A DNA stretch of 64,000 bases from Kingdonia uniflora (GCA_014058105.1 JACGCM010001620.1:992001-1056000); one strand, 5' to 3'; counted from the first letter of the stretch, positions 35,400 through 47,139 are shown. Notes: a model not told the origin generated them from the letters alone. Numbers and translations are program-made.

Positions 35400-37440
35400 C
35401 CCACCCCCTGCGGATACTACTGGCTCCCCTGGTTTGAACCCCATGTCCACGGGTCCCCTGCCTCGTCCTCCCGCTACCTCTAGGTGGTAGCAGCACCACC
35501 TGTACCGTCGGTGTCCTCCTCAACTATAAGTTCTGAACGGGACAAAAAAAATTATTTAAATTTGGAAAAAATAAATATGACCTTAAGAAGTAAACATAAA
35601 TAAATAAATTACTTACATACTTATATAGTTGGTCGTCTATAATGTCATAGCCCCTCGTCAGAGTAGTAACCTCATCAGTCAAATACTGGATCGTTTGGGC
35701 GTCCCGTGCAGACTCTGCAAGGGCGGCTCACCACATACCATAAATCAGGTATCACATCTCCTCTAAGTCGTAGGAGGCAGACATGGGTGGCAGCTCCCTC
35801 AAGCGGTAGATAGGGATTGCCTCACGCCTCCCTGTCCACTCCATATTCCACCCCAGGTTTGGCCCCATCTCCAAGTCAGGCAGATTAAAGTCCTGGGACA
35901 AGCTATGAACCTCTGTTGACGTAACCACCACAGGTATAATATCAGTCCAGAGTACACTGGGTCTGAATAGATCTATATTCCCCATCCTCTGCAAATCTAC
36001 TAACAGGCGGCCAACCTCAACAGTTTGGCTACGCCAGTATGCATCGTAAGTCTGTCGCTCCTCGTCTATCATAAACTGGTCACAGTCAATGAAGCCTGAC
36101 TCTCTCAGTGCATGTAAATCAGTTGAACTAAGATGTGATAACATGTTGGACGAAGGATCCATCGTAATGCCCGCATAGCTAGTCAACTGCCTCCAATATC
36201 TATCCCCGAAGTAATACTCGTTGTTTCCATTTGGGACTTGAAGTGGCATCCTCTTATGAGATATGTACGACGTGATACGTACGTCATTTAACTCTAAAGC
36301 CGCATATATACCCTAAGGATGCCAGTAGATCGACTCAATAGTCCGATGGTCAATGACGTATCTTGCTATAATAAATAAGTTTCCTGCCTGGTCATTTGTT
36401 ATCTTCTTACTCCCCTTCTCCCATACTTTGAAGCGAGGATACGACGTCATCTTCCATGCATCGCTGATAATGGGGTGACCAAACCCACAATACTTCTAGA
36501 ACTAATACTACATTTTTGAACAACATAGAAAACACTTAAAAATTCCATTTAAGATGTTTATTACAAGATATTTGATTTGTATCTTTGGAAAAAGTGTTAG
36601 TGTACCTCAATAAGTTGTAAAAATCCAGTGATGGCACCCCCGGTCGTGACTGCAGTATCCAAGCCATTGTACAGAGAAGCAAGAATAGCGGAAGCCCAGT
36701 CATATGAGGGAGCTTCGTCCAAATTGGTCACGCCCTCGAGATATCTAAGCGGAACGGTGTCGTTGGCCGTTTGGAACCATAAATATCCCATCATGAAAAT
36801 GATAAAAATAGGAACCACCATACTGTCATTAGACCGATCATTTGTGACGGTCAAGTATGTCCTCAGATGTGCAATACTGACGTTCTTACTTTTTGTATTA
36901 TTAGATGTAATGCGGGGGAACAATTGTCTTACCTCGGATATAACACTCCATCGGTCGTCCTACGGCATCTGTGTAAGATATGTGCTAATTGGCAATGATG
37001 TCAATATTGTTAAATCACATGGAGTGATCTTTATCTCCGCACACGGGAAGAGAAAAGTGTGAGTTGTCGTCCTCCAACGCTCTTTAGTGCCTGAATTAGT
37101 CAATTATCAGAATTACCCATTTTCATATCCATAAATCTCTCGAATATCGTCACCACGGGATCCCTTATTGTTGGAATTGTGGAAATCGCATTCCAAACTT
37201 TTATCACCGTAGTGAATATGTCGTGCGAACGCATCCAATCACGATTCTGTTCATTGGAGCATTTTGTCAAACACTTGATTAACGGAAATAATAAAGTCGC
37301 CATTAAACAAAAACTTTTTGTGAGATCCTTGCCAGTATGATATATATGATTGACATCATCTGGGAGCGCGGTAATAAACTGCATTTGTGGAACTTCGTCT
37401 TGGGTTGGGTGTGGTAGACCTTGATTTTGTTATACCTCTT
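35400..37440 (-). pseudogene. Plant mobile domain (PMD) protein gene, degenerate
   Basis: Three minus-strand blocks, read from high to low coordinates. 37,100-37,384 begins MQFITALPDDVNHIYHTGKD. 36,597-36,923 contains LRTYLTVTNDRSNDSMV, VPLRYLEGVTNLDEAPSYDW and ASAILASLYNGLDTAVT, the typical core of the plant mobile domain (Pfam PF10536). 35,752-36,249 contains YYFGDRYWRQL, HALRESGFIDCDQFMIDEE and QTYDAYWRSQTVEVGRLL, like the C-terminal part of PMD proteins. The 35,400-35,520 end would encode a Gly/Arg-rich tail. PMD proteins occur in transposons and as silencing-related host genes (MAIL1/MAIN). Breaks between the blocks suggest a pseudogene, although some could be introns. Confidence 0.55.
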
Positions 37441-37815
37441 TAAATACAACCCTTTTTTTTTCTTCTTGACCTCGACCGAGTTAGGGCTTATTCTGGATTT
37501 CTTGTTCCTCTAAACCCAGGGATTGTACTGGGGTGTGGGTCTCCCTCTGGCATATTCATTTGATTTTGAAAATGTTAGTAATTTTTTTCAACGTTTTGGG
37601 CAAAATTAATAGATAATGAAACAGTGTAGGAGGGAGTCGAGTTTGAGTTATTTAGATCAATAGAACTAGCGGTGGTGTTTTGATTACCGTGTGGTAATCA
37701 CAATACCGCACGGTATTTTGATTTCAAAAAAAAAAAATACTGGCATAAATGAGGGTTGGGTGGGTTCTGACGTGTGGGCCTTTTTAGAAAGACTATAAAA
37801 AGGTTTTGCTGGAAA
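37441..37815. other. Intergenic; motif shared with the Harbinger end
   Basis: Around 37,667-37,700 the sequence CTAGCGGTGGTGTTTTGATT, followed by ACCGTGTGGTAATC, closely matches 34,475-34,508 in the Harbinger end. A partial palindrome (ACCGTGTGGTAAT / ATACCGCACGGT) follows. Otherwise no gene is seen. Confidence 0.45.
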
Positions 37816-38624
37816 TAGGATTGTTACTGGGTCGTGTCGACTGGGGTTCGTGTCAACAAGCAACCAACCTGAACCCGACCCGTACGGGTCATAAAATCTA
37901 ACCAGAACCCAACCCGAAAATTATCGGGTTGACCCGATCCGACCCATTTGACCCGCGAAATTATTTGGTTTACAGATTGACCCGCAAAATTTTTTGATTA
38001 AAATTATTTGATTGAAAGATTGGTCAAAAAAATTCATGTCCTTTCTTCCGTCTCCATGTGCCCATGACCCTTCCTACTATGGTTTAATATTGCCCATCGT
38101 TGTAGCTTGTAAGTCATAAAATAAAACTAGAGTTAGGATGGTTAATGGTTATGGTGGTTTGGTTCGAGTCCACCCCTAACCTGCTCTACATTGCATTTTC
38201 AGTTTTTGTAAATGTGAAAATCTCCTTAAAGGATTGCTTCAAGAACATTCTCTCTATGTTGAAAAAAGTAACAAAATTAAGAAAATATGAAGATTATATA
38301 TCTTCAAATCGAGAAAAAGAGAAAATAAAAAATGGGATACAATTAGCAATCACACTGGCCGGAGCCCGAGATTAGGTAGAAGAAAATGAGGTTTAGATTT
38401 ACATGTTATACACATAATATGAAAAAAGACTTAAAAACCCCTTAACACAAATTAACTCAAACCACTAATGGGTTAGCGAGTCAACCCGTGGGTCAATCTT
38501 CATAACACTAACCCGACCCGCTAACTTATCGTGTCTAACGGGTCAACCCATTTATGACCTAAACCCGTTTAAAGCAGGTCGGGTTCGGGTCGTGTTGTCG
38601 TGTTCGGTCCGATTGACAGCCCTA
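37816..38624. mobile_element. Non-autonomous hAT-type element with 8-bp target duplication
   Basis: The 809-bp element starts TAGGATTGTTACTGGGTCGTG and ends, in inverted form, TAGGGCTGTCAATCGG, both followed by GGGTC-rich subterminal sequence in opposite orientation. The flanking 8-mers GCTGGAAA (37,808-37,815) and GCTAGAAA (38,625-38,632) agree at seven of eight positions, the length expected for hAT. It has no transposase; a short frame at 38,145-38,375 shows no known domain. Confidence 0.7.
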
Positions 38625-38869
38625 GCTAGAAAGTGATAAAGTTTTAAAGTTGTGGGAGAGTAAATTTAGGGATGTGGGAGAGTGACTTTGAGTTGAAGAC
38701 ATAAATCTTATTTTTGGCTTATTTGTTTTTGCTGCTTTTTGACTTAAAATAAGTAGCCCATTTTTATCATCAAAATTTACTTAGCTTTTGACTTAATTAA
38801 GCAAAAATGTAACTTCACTTTTGGGCATCTGAAAAATCAGATGAAATTTGTGAGTGCTACCTTTGTGGT

Positions 38870-39540
38870 AATGGTTGCATTTTCCGCAAATGTCCCCTTC
38901 TTCGGACTGTACCACAACACATAGCTTTCATATCAACAGGAATTTAGATGTGACTCGTTTGAACGTAACACCGCAAATGCCCCTTTCTTCTCCCCCTTCT
39001 TTGGACCGTACCACAGCACATAGCTTTCACATCAACGGGAATTTAGATATGACTCAACCGGCCTATTTCGGTTATATGTTGTTATTGTGTGCTTTACGAC
39101 ACTAAATGGATTATGTTATAATTAGGAGGGTTAGCCAAGAACTATGATTGTTCTCTAATTTATGGACTGATGATAGTTACAACATGTTGTCCATTTCATT
39201 GCAAATTGATGAGAATAGAGACTAATTATCCCTGGCTATTTAATTAGGTGAAACTGACATAACACATTGAGTCAACAATAATGGAGTCTTCGGTTCCAAT
39301 CAGAAGAACTTCATGACCTCATCTCTTATAGATTCCTGAATCCAAGTATCTGTGATAGTATCTCCAAAGGGTGACATAATACATTGTCCATGTAAAGTCC
39401 GAGACTATCTAATGTCATGTCAAGCGAATGGTATTGCCTTGATGAATTTATAGTTATACAGAGAGTACTATAAAATCTTCCCTGAAAATATCTCTTGTTT
39501 CTATCAACCCTTTTTGCATGTTCAGATCCTAAAACCATTA
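38870..39540. repeat. Upstream-region duplicate, copy 1
   Basis: This region aligns in parts with 40,770-41,540, the sequence directly before the amine oxidase gene: CGCAAATGTCCCC and AATTTAGATGTGA, then GGGTGACATAA and AATGTCATGTCAAGC, then ATCTTCCCTGAAAATATCTC. It also holds its own 88-bp tandem duplication (38,883 and 38,971). The stretch matching the TATA box (about 39,497) is altered, and no amine oxidase coding sequence follows. Confidence 0.6.
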
Positions 39541-39775
39541 GTGTGGAAATACAAGAAAATAGAAAAACTGCAACCCTGATAATATTATGGTAAATGTCAA
39601 TCTGGAAGATAAACTTAGCCATAAGAACCACCAGTTTTCGGTGAAATTTTATCAGAATCAGGGATTTTAACAAATATTCTACCAGTAATTAGAGAAAAAT
39701 GTTCCCATCAATAGATTTGCAGGAATTCCACCTCCACTTCCATAAACATCCAGAAATTACTATATATCGAGTTCC

Positions 39776-40303
39776 TGCTTCAGGGTACCTCAACAGTTTG
39801 TTGAGAATAGAGGTAGCTACTCTCTCTTCCCTTACAAGAACGATACGCGGAAATCGCTAACACAAGAAGTAAATCAACAAAGAACACTAAAGAACACAAG
39901 AAAGGTTTCCCAGATGAGACCCACAAACAATTCACTATGATATCAAACAGGTTGCAATAATCTCTCAAGCTTTAATAGAGTTTCTTCAAACCCTAGCCTC
40001 TCTAAGGTTAACCTAAGTCATTTTTATATAGTAGAGGACCAAAAATAGAAGTAGTACGGATCTCGAGACAAAACTCTAACATGGCAAACCTACGCGAAGC
40101 TCGTTCGAACAACTCCTTCGAACGATTTTGCGATAGTTGGTTCGAACGACATCCAAGCTCGTTCGAACGAGATTGACTCCTGGGCCTAAATTTCAGTGAG
40201 TAAGTCAACTCGTTCGAACAACTTCCTTCTTCGTTCGAACAACTTCGACAATCTTCACTTCAGATTTCTTTGACAATCTCGATTCGAGTTCATACCCAAC
40301 ACA
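39776..40303 (-). repeat. Solo LTR, probably copia type
   Basis: 528 bp bounded by TG and CA: on the plus strand it starts TGCTTCAGGG and ends CCCAACACA. Flanks GTTCC (39,771-39,775) and GTTCT (40,304-40,308) form a near-perfect 5-bp duplication. Six TTCGAAC motifs lie between about 40,100 and 40,245. Strand is a guess, from the start TGTGTTGGGTATG on the minus strand. No internal domain remains, as expected after LTR-LTR recombination. Confidence 0.6.
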
Positions 40304-40769
40304 GTTCTACGTTATTAGGAGATATATAAGTCTACCTTATATAGACCGAATATGACTATTGCCGCACTTAAGAAAGAACATCCACATTTTATTTTTTTAA
40401 AGCGCGAAAGAACATCCACATTGGTTCTCTTCAAGGTAGGTAATGGTGGCACTACAAATCCTAAGCATATTAGTCGTTGGATAGTATGGTTTCACATCAG
40501 ACCAGCTTGATATATACATAGCAGGCAAATTGTCTATCAAAAAAAATACATAGCAGACAAATTCACTAAAAACGGTTGCGACTGTGACACAATGGCAGAC
40601 CATATATGATGACCCATCCACATTCGACTTAATTTCAACCACTTGAATCTTTAAGGCTCACTTATTTGTTTGATGACCTCATTTCTAAACTGCAATTAGA
40701 CGTACATTAATGATTATTGGTTAATTTTGTCCAAACAAATGGGAACTGAAACTAAAATAATTGAGCTCG

Positions 40770-41540
40770 TCACCAATGGCGCAAAACCACCTCCCGTGTT
40801 TAAATTATAACCACAAATGTCCCTTTCTTCGGACCTCCCCACATCACGCCTTTGGCGTCAAAGAGTATTTAGATGTGATAGGGTTTAAAATATCCTCCCT
40901 ACTTAAGCTGCATTTGATAGATAATCTGATATATCGGAAGACTAGGATCCCAATAGATAAATTGCTGGTAACATTCCACTACACGGAGACTGGAATATGT
41001 ATTTTTGCTAAAATATCAGTAAATATGGCTCATATCCAAAATATCTTTGGAATTTTGCGATATGCCGGATGTTCTGCTTTTGAAACACTGCCAACAGCCC
41101 AACACACATCAACACTTTGAATATATCAGAATTTTTAGGTGTAAACATACTGATGAAAATGGATATTTTGAATCTTTGAATTCATCTGAATGAGACCAAT
41201 ATGGTAGGATTATGTTCCATCTCTGAGGGTCTTGTACGATTAAGAGGGTTGGCAAATTCAGAAGCATTTTTTTATTATCACATCTAGGGCCACAACAATA
41301 TTAGAATATTTGCCAATTAAGAACTTCGTGACCACATCTCTGTAAGATTCCAGTATCAATGATAGTGATCTACATAGGGTGACATAACATGTCCAATGTC
41401 ATGTCAAGCAAAGGCAACCGTAGTTGATCTTAAATCTTAAGACGAAGAGTAGGATAATATCTTCCCTCGGAAATATCTCTCTTTGCTATATAAGAGCCAA
41501 TGTATGTAACTCAGATGTACTAATATTGCGTTAGAGCTTG
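40770..41540. repeat. Upstream-region duplicate, copy 2 (promoter region of the amine oxidase gene)
   Basis: This is the partner of 38,870-39,540. Matching blocks appear in the same order and spacing: CACAAATGTCCCTTTCTTCGG near 40,811, ATTTAGATGTGATAG near 40,868, TCGTGACCACATCTCTGTAA near 41,328, GGGTGACATAACA and ATGTCATGTCAAGCAAAGG near 41,377-41,415, and ATCTTCCCTCGGAAATATCT near 41,459. It ends at the TATA box of the gene. Confidence 0.6.
41487..41494 (+). promoter_or_regulatory. TATA box of the copper amine oxidase gene
   Basis: TATATAAG lies 62 bases before the start codon, implying a short 5' leader of roughly 30 bases. Confidence 0.65.
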
Positions 41541-41548
41541 AGGATCTA

Positions 41549-44061
41549 ATGGAAGCAATATCACCTTTACGATGTTTCACACATCTCTTCTTTGGTTTAC
41601 TTCTTATAATCTCGCTAAGTTCACGGTATTCGGCCCTTAACCATGCTGAGTTTAGTCTCAACTGCACGAACTACTCGCCGTGGTGCACCTCTAAGAACCG
41701 GATTCAATCCAAATCAAACTTGATCTTAGATAATCCTAAACCGGAACCTTTTGACCACTCAACCAATACCCCGAACCATCCATTAGACCCACTTACGGTA
41801 CAAGAAATTAACAAAGCCCGGTCCATTCTATTGGCGTACCCGCCTTTTGTCGCGTCCTTACCAGTAATTCATAGCTTAACGTTAGATGAGCCCGATAAGT
41901 CGAGAGTCGTGAAATGGGCTAAAGGAAACCATCTTCCTCCTAGGAAGGCTTTTGTGATTGTGTTTATACATGGGCAGTCGCATATGCTTGTGATCGATTT
42001 AGGGCCGGGTCGGGTTATTAGTCATGTAGTGAACTATAAATTAGGGTACCCGATTTTAGTCACGGACGACTGGTCAAATGCGCTAGAAGTACCGCTTGCT
42101 AATGAAGAGTTCAAAAAGATAATTGCTTCCCGCGGTGTGGAGTTTTTCGATTTGGCTTGCGTACCGCTTGCTACCGGGTGGTATGGGCCTAATGAAGAAG
42201 GGAGGAGGCTTATTAAGGTCCAATGCTTCTCGAAACAAGGCACGGTTAATTATTTTATGAGGCCCATCGAAGGTCTTACGCTAACGGTGGACCTCGATAA
42301 AAATGAAATGGTGTCTATATCCAATACCGGCAACGGCATCCCGATACCAAAAGCGACAAATACCGATTACCGATTCAAGGTCCAAAATAAGCCCTTAAAT
42401 ATGATTCCGGTTAACCCGATTTCAATGGAGCAACCAAAAGGCCCAAGCTTCACCGTAGACGGGCACTTAGTGAAATGGGCTAATTGGGAGTTCCATCTAA
42501 AGCCTGATCCACGAGCCGGCGTAATAATTTCCCGGGCAATGGTTCGTGATTCGGAGACTGGGAAACTTAGGAGTGTCATGTACAAAGGGTTCTCGTCGGA
42601 GTTGTTTGTACCATATATGGACCCGACTGATGGTTGGTACTTCAAAACGTATATGGATGCAGGCGAGTACGGGATGGGTTGGACGGCCATGCCACTCATC
42701 CTTCTTAACGATTGTCCTCATAACGCCCATTACATGGACGCAGTTTTTGCCACCTCCGATGGAAAGCCGTACGTGCGTTCAAACATGATATGTATTTTTG
42801 AACGGTACGCAGGGGATATTGCTTGGCGGCACTCCGAGTTCCTACCATCCAGCTCTGAGGTAAAGATTAAGTCCTTATTCCTGTAACAAAAAAGGTTTCT
42901 AAAATGGTTGCTCATGTAACGAAAAATATTGTTTTCATTACAGGTTAGAGAGTCTAGGCCGAAGGTGACGCTCGTTGCACGAATGGCAGCGTCGGTGGGA
43001 AATTATGATTACATCATAGATTGGGAGTTTCAAATGGATGGTCTAATTCGAATTAAGGTTAAGAAAAAAGGTCACCGCCATTATTTTTTCCGCTAACTTA
43101 ATATGGCGATTTAACAGAGTACTAATTTGTGTTTTATTCCTTAAGTGCGACAGGTTGGTCTAAGTGGGATGTTAATGGTTAAAGGGACACCACACCAAAA
43201 TACCAATCAAGTGGCTGAGGACGAGAACATGACCGGCACATTAGTATCAGAGAACGTAATTGGGGTTGTACACGATCATTACGTGACGTTTTACCTAGAC
43301 ATGGATATTGACGACTCGGATAACTCCTTTGTTAAGGTGAATTTGGTGAAAGAAGAGACCTCACCAGGCGAATCGCCTAGAAAGAGTTATTTAAAAGCTA
43401 AGAGGAATGTTGTGAAGACAGAGAAAGATGCACAAATCAAGTTAAAACTTTACGACCCCTCAGAGTTACATGTCGTTAACCCAAATAAGCAGTCTCGGTT
43501 AGGGAATCCGTCAGGGTACAAAGTTGTCCCTGGTGGCACCGCGGCTAGTTTGCTTGATCCCAATGATCCTCCGCAACTAAGAAGTGGATTTACAAATAAC
43601 CAGGTAACAAATTTGAAAATTTCAAATTTCTATCGGTCTCTTCCTCTCTGGGCACTTATTTCTTGCTATTTAGATATGGGTGACTCCGTACAACCGGAGC
43701 GAGCAGTGGGCAGGTGGACTTTTTGTGTACCAGAGTAAAGGGGAGGACACGCTCGCAGTATGGTCAGAGAGGTGCGAATATTTCTTAAACTACTGTAATG
43801 TTATTTCGTCGTATGGTTGTAAGAAAATATTGTATTTGTATGATATGCAGGGATCGTTCGATTGAGAATAAAGATATCGTGTTATGGTACACCCTCGGAT
43901 TCCACCATATACCTTGCCAAGAGGATTACCCCATCATGCCTACCGTTTCAGCCAGCTTCGACTTGAAGCCTGTCAATTTCTTTGAAAGCAATCCTATTCT
44001 TCGGGCTGCTCCTAACGATGAAAAGGACCTACCCGTTTGTAGAGCTGCAACTTCGTCTTAA
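41549..44061 (+). CDS. Copper-containing amine oxidase, secreted, five exons
   Basis: Oxidatively deaminates primary amines such as putrescine to an aldehyde, ammonia and hydrogen peroxide, using copper and the built-in cofactor TPQ. Exons: 41,549-42,859, 42,944-43,057, 43,154-43,603, 43,674-43,771, 43,851-44,061. All introns are GT-AG, and the joined frame has 727 codons, normal for plant members. A hydrophobic N-terminus (residues about 12-24, [12 protein letters not shown]) predicts secretion to the apoplast. The N-terminal N2/N3 domains cover about residues 75-270 and the catalytic domain the rest. Catalytic base: Asp370 in [11 protein letters not shown] tyrosine: Tyr458 in [10 protein letters not shown]. 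Copper ligands: His515 and His517 (VVHDHY) and His677 ([10 protein letters not shown]). The spacing agrees with the pea enzyme. No break is visible; it appears functional. It is the only clear host gene here. Confidence 0.95.
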
Positions 44062-44104
44062 TCAGCGGCAACCGTAAATGAATGTACACAATCAATTATT
44101 TGGG

Positions 44105-44126
44105 TATATATATATATATATATATA
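44105..44126. repeat. TA microsatellite
   Basis: An uninterrupted run of TA dinucleotides (11 units) just 44 bases after the amine oxidase stop, abutting the Helitron terminus. Confidence 0.9.
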
Positions 44127-45409
44127 CTAGTACTACCCGTGGCTCGCCACAGAAAGAATGTCGATGCGCCTTCGATGCTACTCGTGAATATGTCGACGCG
44201 CCTTCGGCACTACACTTGCAACATATAAGTACAAATTCATTCACTATTTCAGAACAGGTTTAGAAATGGGGACGGGGTATTCTACATGGAAATGCATCAA
44301 CATGTAGGCACACATGAGAAATACTATTTACCATAAGTATGTATTACTAACAACATCCGAGCATTTGTAAATCCTAAAGTATTAATTCAATTATTCCCAA
44401 CCAATAGAACTGTGGAGCTTCAAATTATCCTATGCCTACAAATTTGGGGATCTTATTTTCCATTGTCGTACCCCCACTCCATTCTTCATTCTTTCTTATG
44501 TCGAATGGCTCTGTAAAAGTTATTATAACAAAGGTCTTCTAACCATTTTAATCACTATAACTTCTCCAACCATAACTCATTTTCATATTCACAACATAAA
44601 AATATCATTTTGCATAACTGCTCTCAAATGCGAATCAACCATCTGGAAGCCCTCAAAAATCTACTCTTGAATCATTTTAAAACATCTAATGAGGAAAAGA
44701 TACTCTGTAGTGTCACTAAACCAAGATGCAAATGTCCGAAGAAGCATATAAAATTTTTGTTGATCTTGCATATAGTTTTAACTAATGGAACCCAAAAACT
44801 ACTACATCAATTATATACAAAGTTTAATAATTACTGAAACCCAAATTCCATATACATAATCCAAGTTGGGCATTTCAAACAAATTATCTTATTCACAACA
44901 AGAAAAATAAAGTTCATAACAACTTGGTGTGGCGAGTTGCTTTCAAATCCTAAGCCACGAGTTAAGTGAAATCAGATTAAGCAAGATGTAAACCCTAGGT
45001 GTTCGTGAAGAGATGTGAGAGAGATAAAAAGAGATTGATAAGTACCATTAAAGGGAGATCGGCTTGAGACACACAGAAGATTGGAGTATACTTATCTAGT
45101 TAGAAAGAAGGTTGCTTGAGAGAGAGAGAGGAAACCCCTCAAGAGTAAAAGGGGTTTGAGAGAGTCGAGAGAGAAAGAGCTAGAGAGTAAATTTTTAAAG
45201 TTTTCTTTTAGACTATAATGCCCTTAAGACTTATGAGAATTCACAAAACTACCATTAGTAAGATTTAATCTTCTCTACCTATTTGCATCCATCTTTTTAT
45301 ATCTTCAATCCCAATGACTTAGAAGTCTATCCTAAACCCTCTTTGTCTCTATATAAAATTCCTCTCTCAGAGGCAAACTTATCACTGGGCAAAAATATCA
45401 ATATATAGA
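44127..45409 (-). mobile_element. Non-autonomous Helitron
   Basis: On the minus strand the element begins TCTATATATTGATATTTTTG after an A and ends in a hairpin (GTGGCGAGCCAC, 44,139-44,150), eight bases, and CTAG (44,127-44,130) followed by T. A|TC...CTAG|T with a terminal hairpin is the canonical Helitron signature. It is 1,283 bp and has no Rep/helicase; a frame at 44,610-44,837 has no recognised domain. It lies 65 bases after the amine oxidase stop and could influence its 3' end. Confidence 0.7.
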
Positions 45410-46308
45410 TATGTAATAAATATGCATCGCTATGTTTGTAGTTATTCTGAGTGACGGAATACACGCATAACATGTAAAAACCAACCTCTCATCAGAAATA
45501 AATGGATTGTGCAAGGATACTCTTTACATGTTCCAGTTAGCTAACCCTATCAACTAGATTTTTGGATACCGTGGGATCTTGAAAGTTGTAACTGTAAGAG
45601 CCTAAATTCTGGACGCGAACTTAGTTTCCACGCCAAAATGTTCAGAACACTAGACAATAATCAGTAATCACTAAAAAGATGAGATTTAGCCTAAAAACCT
45701 TTAGTACCTCTTTGGGAACTCATTTTTTTGGGACGGCCACGTTCAAACTAGGCTAGCTTATTCATCACAAGGTTGAACCTAAACCAGTTTACTTATGCTA
45801 TTTGTTTAGAAACTTGTTTTAGATTAATCAACTTTGTTTAATGATATTGGAGCTTCACATGACATTTGCAAAAATTAGGAAATTCAAATCTTTAATCAAG
45901 TCGAAATTGAGGATTTGAGTAGCATGTCACCCCAAAAATGAGACGAACTGATCATCATAAACCTCCTTGTTATTGTTATTAATGAGAGAGGGAGAGAGAG
46001 AGAGAGAGAGCAATTGGTTTGCTTATAATGAAGAGGAGAAAGAGGTACAAAAGTAAAGAAAGGATAGCAGGGAAATGAATCCAGGAGATTTTCATGTCTT
46101 CTCCCAACCCTACCCTCTACTTCTTAGTAATAACCAAATCTTGAATGGTGATTTACCAGTAGCATAAATTCGCTGAAATTATAGAGAAGCATTACAATTT
46201 TTGGCAAAATTGAAGACGATTAACAACACATCGAAGGAGTTGGGTAAAATTAACCATTATTACCAAGTCGAAAAGGAAATGGTAACCCTGTTTTAGTACA
46301 ATTAATTA
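45410..46308. other. Intergenic sequence with a GA microsatellite
   Basis: No gene is seen. A GA-rich run lies at about 45,985-46,010. It ends at about 46,309, where copia pol-like coding sequence begins. Confidence 0.5.
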
Positions 46309-46529
46309 ATGGAGAGAGAAAAGAAAACGATGGAGAGAAATTCTAGAGGAATAACAACTAGTAAACCAAAGAGGAATGTGAGTAAGTCGAGATGGCTTAC
46401 AAAGGATATAGAGCTTCCAAAGGCGAAGGCCATGGTAGCTTACGCACTACCGGTTGTTGATGAAGAAGTTGTTCCTTCCACTTATAAAGGAGCTATTTAC
46501 AGTTTCAAGGCTAACCATTGGGAGGTAAC
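46309..46529 (+). pseudogene. D1 pol segment preceding the RT
   Basis: Encodes MVAYALPVVDEEVVPSTYKG and AIYSFKANHWE, the conserved lead-in to copia reverse transcriptase (usually VPSTYxEAxxSxxxxxWxxAM). The frame runs artificially on into the D2 LTR to a stop at 46,620. Upstream codons are only loosely copia-like. Confidence 0.75.
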
Positions 46530-47098
46530 TGTTAGGTTACGACTCAAAATAGGGGAAGCCGTTCGAACGACAGATTTTACGTTGAAGTCGTTCGAGCGTG
46601 TCATGAAGTCGCTTGAATAAAAAAATAGTTTGTTTGTTTGTTTCTAAGTTTATTTTGAAGGAGATTTATTCTAAAGCGATGGATTATCTCGTGATGCGTA
46701 CTTCGAAGATGACCTAATGGAAAGTCTATAAATATATAATGTAAGTTAAAGGCCTCTGTAACATGGATAAAAAGTTAGAGAGAAAAAAGAGAGAAATCTA
46801 GAGTTTTACTCTTGAGATATTTCTTGGGTTTTCTTTCTAGGGTTTCTTGCTAGGGAGTATTTGTAAGGGTAGAGGTGAGGTTTACTAATCTCTGTAACTT
46901 CTTGTAACCCTAAGTGATAATATATTCGTTGTGCTTATCGTGGGTGGTTTTGATCCTTTGGAGTTTTCATAAAATTTAAACCTTGTGTATGTATTTTATT
47001 GCCTTTGTTTGAATTCTCAGTTGTTAGAGTTAGATCTTAAGTTCTTGTTAATCGTATTGTACTTCCGCATTGCGATTTCCCCCCTCGGTTTCCCAACA
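46530..47098 (+). repeat. 5' LTR of D2
   Basis: 569 bp, TG...CA. Contains CCGTTCGAACGAC and GTCGTTCGAGCG near its start, and a TATA-like TATAAATATATAAT at about 46,727. Confidence 0.85.
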
Positions 47099-47139
47099 AT
47101 TGCTGTCAAAGCGAGGTTTGGGGCAAGTAGAGTAGCAAG

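Noticed and set aside
36628..37062. 144-codon plus-strand ORF
   Set aside because: It overlaps the minus-strand plant mobile domain block, which has recognisable motifs; the plus frame has none.
43145..43738. ORF at 43,145-43,738 as a separate gene
   Set aside because: It is exon 3 of the amine oxidase running into an intron; splice sites at both ends restore the family sequence.
45980..46010. Short regular repeats as a CRISPR array
   Set aside because: It is a simple GA microsatellite without spacers; nothing in the window has repeat-spacer structure.
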